NCBI GenBank assembly: GCA_009783195.1
Contig: WRHP01000011.1
Coordinates: forward strand, 1-45,241
DNA from: Syntrophorhabdaceae bacterium
Lineage (GTDB): Bacteria > Desulfobacterota > Deferrimicrobia > Deferrimicrobiales > Deferrimicrobiaceae
DNA length: 45,241 bases
Reading direction: 5' to 3'
Shown piece by piece: positions 40,899 to 45,241 of this stretch. Within the stretch, counting starts at the first letter, position 1; every line of letters begins with the position of its first letter. Made by a program: the position numbers and the translations under genes. The notes under the pieces were generated by a model. That model worked only from the letters and a program-made list of their open reading frames with translations. It made no database searches and had not been told where the DNA came from.

Positions 40899-43475
40899 TT
40901 AGTTCGCCACGATGCTGAAAAGTTTCGAGGGAACGTAGATCGTCTTGCGGACGGTCTTTCCCTGAAGGTGTTCCCGCACGCGCGGCTCGGCCATCACAAG
41001 AGCGCCAACCTCCTCCTGCGAAGCATCAGGGCTTACGGTGATCTTCGCGCGGATCTTTCCGTTTACCTGGATCGGCACCTCGACCTGCTCCTCGCGCGCG
41101 ACAGCCGCGTCCGCTTCAGGCCACCGACGTGTGCAAAGCAGATCCTTCCCGCCGATCTCAACCCAAAGCTCTTCCGCGATGTGCGGGGCAAACGGCGCAA
41201 GCATATGAAGTAAAATCTCAACGGCTTCCTTTAGCGCGCCGGCGGTCGCCGGTTCGCTCCACGCGGCGTCCTCCACAAGATAAAGGCTGTTGACCATTTC
41301 CATAATGGCCGCGATAGCCGTGTTGAAGTGGAAGCGTTCCTCGATGTCTCCCGTCACCTTGAGCAGTGTTTGGTGCGTCACTTGGCGAATTCGCCTGACC
41401 TCCCCGGAATCATCCCAGGCAAGACGCGCGGACGCCACGGCGTCAGCTCTTTGAACAACCAGCCGGTAAATACGGCTCAGGAACCGGAAGGCGCCCTCGA
41501 CACCCTGCTCGCTCCAGTCGAGATCACGCTCAGGCGGCGCGGCAAACAGGACGAACACGCGCGCCGTGTCGGCGCCGTACCGCGCTATCAACTCGGACGG
41601 CTCGACCACGTTGCGCTTTGACTTCGACATTTTCATTGACCGGCCCACTATCACTTTCTCGCCGCACTGACGGCACAGCCCTTTTTCGTCCACCTCCTCG
41701 GAATACCGCCAGCCGTGCTTGGGACATTCCGAAGTCTGCATGCAGACCATGCCTTGTGATAGCAGCCGCAGGAACGGCTCGTTTCCGGGAGCCAACCCCT
41801 TATCTCTCAAATATTTGTGGAAAAAGCGGGCGTAAATCAGATGCATACAGGCATGTTCCACGCCGCCCACATACTGATCCACTGGCGCAAACCGGCGCAT
41901 CTTTTCCGGGTCAAGCGGCGCCTTGTCGTTTTTGGGATCGATATAACGCAGGAAGTACCAGCTTGATTCGACAAATGTATCGAATGTGTCCGTCTCTCTG
42001 CGCGCGGGCTTGCCGCATTCCGGACACGGCACGCAGATCCATTCCTCGACGGATGCCAGCGGGTTTCCGCGTTCACGGGAGTATGGGATGTCTTCCGGAA
42101 GGATGACCGGAAGATCTTTTTCAGGCACCGGGACGATACCGCACGCCTCGCAATGAATCACCGGAATCGGGCAGCCCCAGTAGCGCTGGCGGCTTACGCC
42201 CCAATCACGCAGGCGATACTGCACCGTGGCGTGGCCGCTTCCCCTGCTTTCGAGATAGCGTGTGACCGCCTTCTTTCCCTCTTCATTGTCAGCGCCGTCG
42301 AATTCTCCCGACCGGATCATTTTCCCCGGCCCTTCGTGCGCAGCCCGCATCGTGGCGTCGTCGAGCGGCTCTCCTTCCGGCTGAATGACGACAACGACAG
42401 GAAGGTTGTATTTACGCGCGAACTCGAAGTCGCGTTGGTCGTGCGCCGGAACCGCCATGACCGCTCCGGTCCCATACTCGTAAAGGACAAAGTTTGCCGC
42501 GTAAACGGGAATCCGGCTTCCGGTTACCGGGTTGACGCAGTAACCGCCCGTGAAAACGCCTTCTTTGACCTGCTCCTCGCCGGTGCGGGTTTCCCGATCC
42601 TGCCGGGACACCCGCTCGACAAATTCGCCGACCTCTTTTTCTCTTCCTGACTGCCGGGCAAACTCCATGACCATCGGGTGCTCCGGCGCCATGCTCATGA
42701 ACGTCGCGCCATAGAGCGTATCCGGACGCGTGGTGAATACGGTGATGGAGCCTTCTCCGGAGGCCAGCGGGAAAATGATCTCCGCGCCCTCGCTGCGGCC
42801 AATCCAGTTACGCTGCATCTCGAGGATATTTTCGGGCCACCCTCCGGCAAGCTCATTGTGTCCTTCGAGAAGCTCTTCAACATAACGCGTGATCGCAAAG
42901 AACCACTGATCGAGCTCTTTTTGTTTTACCGGCGTATGGTCGTGGATGAAGCAGGTGCCGTCGCGGTTGACCTGCTCGTTTGCCAGCACCGTTTGGCATT
43001 CGTCGCACCAGTTGAGAGTGGCTCTTTTGCGGTACGCCACCCCGTCTTTCATCATCCAGAGGAAGAAAAGCTGCTCCCAACGGTAATAATCGGGAGAACA
43101 GGTGGCTATTTCCCTGTCCCAGTCATACGAGAACCCCATCTGCCTGAGCTGATCCCGCATAAAGGCGATATTCTCCCAAGTCCATTTCGCCGGATGCGTT
43201 TTGTGGCGAACAGCGGCATTTTCGGCAGGCAGCCCGAAAGCATCCCAGCCGACCGGATGGAACACCTGGTACCCCCGCGTGCGCTTGAACCGCGCCAGGA
43301 GATCGCCGATCGTGTAAACCCGCACATGCCCCATATGGATGCGGCCGGACGGGTATGGAAACATTTCGAGGCAGTAATATTTCGGAGCGGAAAGTTCATC
43401 CGGGCAGCGGAACACCCCCGTCTCGTCCCATTTCGCCTGCCATTTCTTCTCTATGTCTTGCGGCTTATACTTCAC
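40899..43475 (-). CDS. leuS: Leucyl-tRNA synthetase
   Basis: 858 residues, bacterial-type class Ia. The HIGH motif is within PYPSGRIHMGHVRVYTIGD (here HMGH), and the KMSKS motif is in MKMSKSKRNVVEP. The CP1 editing domain with FTTRPDTLYGATFMS (threonine-rich TTRPDT) lies between about 220 and 420. Two Cys clusters resemble zinc sites: CEACGIVPVPEKD, and CPKHGW with CRQCGEK. The C-terminal anticodon/VC domain ends KTIYVPSKLFSIVAN. It is preceded by nusB with a 17-nt gap. Confidence 0.97.
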   Translation of the reverse strand: MKYKPQDIEKKWQAKWDETGVFRCPDELSAPKYYCLEMFPYPSGRIHMGHVRVYTIGDLLARFKRTRGYQVFHPVGWDAFGLPAENAAVRHKTHPAKWTWENIAFMRDQLRQMGFSYDWDREIATCSPDYYRWEQLFFLWMMKDGVAYRKRATLNWCDECQTVLANEQVNRDGTCFIHDHTPVKQKELDQWFFAITRYVEELLEGHNELAGGWPENILEMQRNWIGRSEGAEIIFPLASGEGSITVFTTRPDTLYGATFMSMAPEHPMVMEFARQSGREKEVGEFVERVSRQDRETRTGEEQVKEGVFTGGYCVNPVTGSRIPVYAANFVLYEYGTGAVMAVPAHDQRDFEFARKYNLPVVVVIQPEGEPLDDATMRAAHEGPGKMIRSGEFDGADNEEGKKAVTRYLESRGSGHATVQYRLRDWGVSRQRYWGCPIPVIHCEACGIVPVPEKDLPVILPEDIPYSRERGNPLASVEEWICVPCPECGKPARRETDTFDTFVESSWYFLRYIDPKNDKAPLDPEKMRRFAPVDQYVGGVEHACMHLIYARFFHKYLRDKGLAPGNEPFLRLLSQGMVCMQTSECPKHGWRYSEEVDEKGLCRQCGEKVIVGRSMKMSKSKRNVVEPSELIARYGADTARVFVLFAAPPERDLDWSEQGVEGAFRFLSRIYRLVVQRADAVASARLAWDDSGEVRRIRQVTHQTLLKVTGDIEERFHFNTAIAAIMEMVNSLYLVEDAAWSEPATAGALKEAVEILLHMLAPFAPHIAEELWVEIGGKDLLCTRRWPEADAAVAREEQVEVPIQVNGKIRAKITVSPDASQEEVGALVMAEPRVREHLQGKTVRKTIYVPSKLFSIVAN

Positions 43476-43492
43476 GCCTTTCCTCCCGCGTT

Positions 43493-43921
43493 TTAGTCCG
43501 GAGCATTTTCCGGATGGCTCATCTTTTTGTCCATCAGTTCGGAGACCTTGTCCAGAATCCCGTTAATGAATCCTCCCGATTCCTCCGCCCCAAACCGTTT
43601 CCCCAGATCAACCGCTTCGTTGATCGCAACAACGTAGGGAACATCCTTTCCGTAGGAGATCTCATACACCCCCAGCCGCAGGATATTCCGGTCCACCATC
43701 GCCATACGCTCGATACGCCAATGCTCCGCGGCGCGGCCAATCAGAGCGTCTATCTCCGCCTTCCGGTCCCACACTCCCGTTACCGTTTCCTGGTAATAAT
43801 CCGTATCTGAGGGAGAATTGGAAGCCAGAGCAAAAAGGGGGATGGCCTCTTCCGGGCCAACCCCCAGAGCGTCCATCATGAACAGCGTCTGGAAAACTTT
43901 TTCCCGTGATTCCCTGCGCAC
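43493..43921 (-). CDS. nusB: Transcription antitermination factor NusB
   Basis: 142 residues, all-helical. RRESREKVFQTLFMMDALG at the N-terminus and the C-terminal MAMVDRNILRLGVYEISYG and PYVVAINEAVDLGKRFG are family hallmarks. It binds boxA with NusE in rRNA antitermination. The start is GTG at 43921, sharing one base with the ribH stop (TAGTG). ribH-nusB is a very common pair. Confidence 0.96.
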   Translation of the reverse strand: MRRESREKVFQTLFMMDALGVGPEEAIPLFALASNSPSDTDYYQETVTGVWDRKAEIDALIGRAAEHWRIERMAMVDRNILRLGVYEISYGKDVPYVVAINEAVDLGKRFGAEESGGFINGILDKVSELMDKKMSHPENAPD

Positions 43922-44394
43922 TACATTTTCCGAAGCAGATTGACCATCTCGATGGCAGTCTGGGCCGCCTCGGCCCCTTTGTTGCCGGCTTTTGTCCCCG
44001 CCCGTTCGATCGCCTGCTCTATGGTATCGGTCGTGAGTACGCCAAAGGATACGGGGATTCCCGTATCAAGCATCACATGCGCAACCCCTTTGGTGACTTC
44101 GGCGCTCAGGTAATCGAAATGCGGAGTGCCACCCCGGATCAGCGCGCCCAACGCGATCACCGCGTCGATATTGTTCTTGCCGCCTGTCTCAGCCGCCTTG
44201 CGGACAGCCAGCGGCAGCTCGAACGCCCCGGGAACCTTAAAGACGCTGATGTCGCCGTCATCCACCCCGTGCCGGCGCAACGTATCAAGGGCTCCTTCGA
44301 GCAAACGCTCCGTGATGAAACTGTTGAACCTGGCCACGACGATAGCAATCTTTACGCCTTGACCAAGAAGTTCCCCTTCGACCACCCGCGCCAT
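43921..44394 (-). CDS. ribH: 6,7-dimethyl-8-ribityllumazine synthase
   Basis: 157 residues. It condenses 3,4-dihydroxy-2-butanone-4-phosphate with the ribityl-pyrimidine. Motifs: [59 protein letters not shown] with the catalytic His, and [20 protein letters not shown]. It probably forms an icosahedral 60-mer or a pentamer, as in the family. The gene follows ribBA after 14 nt, with a GGGAGGGG ribosome site. Confidence 0.97.
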   Translation of the reverse strand: MARVVEGELLGQGVKIAIVVARFNSFITERLLEGALDTLRRHGVDDGDISVFKVPGAFELPLAVRKAAETGGKNNIDAVIALGALIRGGTPHFDYLSAEVTKGVAHVMLDTGIPVSFGVLTTDTIEQAIERAGTKAGNKGAEAAQTAIEMVNLLRKM

Positions 44395-44408
44395 CGGTTT
44401 CCCCTCCC

Positions 44409-45241
44409 TTACTCCACGCTCAGTATGTGCCCCAGTTTATCCATCTTGGTCCGTAGATACCGGACGTTTACCTCGTTCGGAGCCACCTCGACCGGCACCC
44501 GCTCCACCACTTCGAGACCGTATCCGGTGATTCCGATGATCTTCTTCGGGTTATTCGTCAACAACCGGATCGTGCGGACTCCCAAGTCTACCAGAATTTG
44601 CGCCCCAACCCCGTAATCCCGCAAATCGGCCTTGAAACCAAGCTTCTGGTTCGCTTCGACGGTGTCCAATCCTTCGTCCTGCAGGTGGTAGGCCCGGATC
44701 TTGTTCTCAAGCCCTATGCCGCGCCCCTCCTGCCTCATGTAAAGGAGAATGCCTTTCCCGGCTTTATCTATCTGGTGCAGGGCGTTTCTCAACTGCTCCC
44801 CGCAGTCGCACCGCATGGACCCGAATACGTCGCCTGTAAGACATTCCGAGTGGACCCGAACCAGCACAGGCTCGTCGGGGCGGATCTCTCCCTTGACCAT
44901 GGCAATGTGGGTTTCGCCGCTAAGCTCGTTCGTATAGGCGTACGCGATAAAATCTCCCGCGCCTTTAAGCGGCATCTTCACGCCGTCGCTGCGGCGCACC
45001 AACCGCTCGCAGCGCATCCGATGCTCGATCAGTTGCTTTATGGAGACAATTTTTAAGCCGTGCTCCGCCGCAAAGACCTCAAGATCCGGCATCCGCGCCA
45101 TCTCGCCGTCATCTCTCATGACCTCGCAAATGACACCGGCGGGAACGCATCCCGCAAGGCGGGCCAGATCCACAGACCCTTCCGTTTGCCCCGTTCGGAC
45201 AAGCACACCGCCATTGCGGGCAATGATCGGAAAGACATGCC
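44409..45241 (-). CDS. ribBA: Bifunctional RibBA (3' part, runs off the right edge)
   Basis: The last 277 residues are present, plus part of a codon. The C-terminal half is GTP cyclohydrolase II (RibA): [20 protein letters not shown] gives the three zinc Cys, [20 protein letters not shown] the catalytic Arg region, and [20 protein letters not shown] the end. The upstream part is the end of DHBP synthase (RibB): [20 protein letters not shown], then [17 protein letters not shown]. In E. coli RibB the His of GHTEA binds metal; here the aligned residue, 17 after the His of HVFP, is Gln. The first about 120-130 residues of RibB lie outside. It supplies both starting branches of riboflavin, with ribH next. 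Confidence 0.95.
   Translation of the reverse strand, partial: HVFPIIARNGGVLVRTGQTEGSVDLARLAGCVPAGVICEVMRDDGEMARMPDLEVFAAEHGLKIVSIKQLIEHRMRCERLVRRSDGVKMPLKGAGDFIAYAYTNELSGETHIAMVKGEIRPDEPVLVRVHSECLTGDVFGSMRCDCGEQLRNALHQIDKAGKGILLYMRQEGRGIGLENKIRAYHLQDEGLDTVEANQKLGFKADLRDYGVGAQILVDLGVRTIRLLTNNPKKIIGITGYGLEVVERVPVEVAPNEVNVRYLRTKMDKLGHILSVE

Noticed and set aside
1-45241. CRISPR array or insertion sequence
   Set aside because: No regularly spaced repeats and no transposase gene found; the only recombinase is the tyrosine integrase.

Overview
The window is a piece of a diderm (Gram-negative, LPS-making) bacterial chromosome. Two gene orders point to a Desulfobacterota / former Deltaproteobacteria-type lineage. 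One is yicC-gmk-rpoZ-rsh-ridA next to rpmB. The other is phoH-pgpH-ybeY-lnt-prfB-lysS-lolCD-bamA-ompH-lpxD-fabZ-lpxA-lpxB-msbA-waaA-lpxK. No 16S rRNA is present, so this placement is an inference from gene order and protein families.

Left edge (1-2360): end of an integrated element. A P4-type tyrosine integrase (860-2095, minus) lies just beyond the 3' end of a tRNA-Met(CAU) gene (2237-2313, minus). The tRNA has a near-perfect sigma70 promoter and an intrinsic terminator. Past the integrase come hxsD and the 5' part of hxsB (a radical SAM protein), overlapping by ATGA. These belong to the poorly understood His-Xaa-Ser (HXS) system; hxsC and hxsA would be expected beyond the left edge. An imperfect 25-bp palindrome lies in front of hxsD.

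Accessory stretch (2371-7250): a secreted FG-GAP-like protein coupled to an isochorismatase-family hydrolase, a DUF4124 envelope protein, a very A+T-rich lone GT2 glycosyltransferase and a secreted DUF3047 protein.

Housekeeping block A (7616-10183): purM-purN (plus), a YdcF-like DUF218 protein (minus) and rpmB (plus).

The long train (38052 down to 10240, all minus): 28 consecutive genes with overlaps or gaps of at most 54 nt. They run phoH, pgpH, ybeY, lnt, prfB (programmed +1 frameshift), lysS, lolC, lolD, bamA, ompH, lpxD, fabZ, lpxA, lpxB, msbA, waaA, lpxK, an lpxL-like acyltransferase, gmhB, a DUF3108 gene, a 54-aa Trm112-like gene, hldA (rfaE1), a DUF4416 gene, yicC, gmk, rpoZ, rsh (relA/spoT) and ridA. 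Together they make lipid A-Kdo, export it (MsbA), contribute ADP-heptose steps, build the Bam and Lol envelope machinery and supply translation and stringent-response factors. No lpxC, lpxH or lpxI is in the cluster.

Right edge (38132-45241): mazG (plus), a repeat-bearing intergenic region, rpsT (plus, TTG start) whose terminator lies inside the 3' end of convergent holA, then the minus-strand operon ribBA(partial)-ribH-nusB-leuS-lptE-holA. The RibB half of RibBA carries Gln where the usual metal-ligand His is expected.
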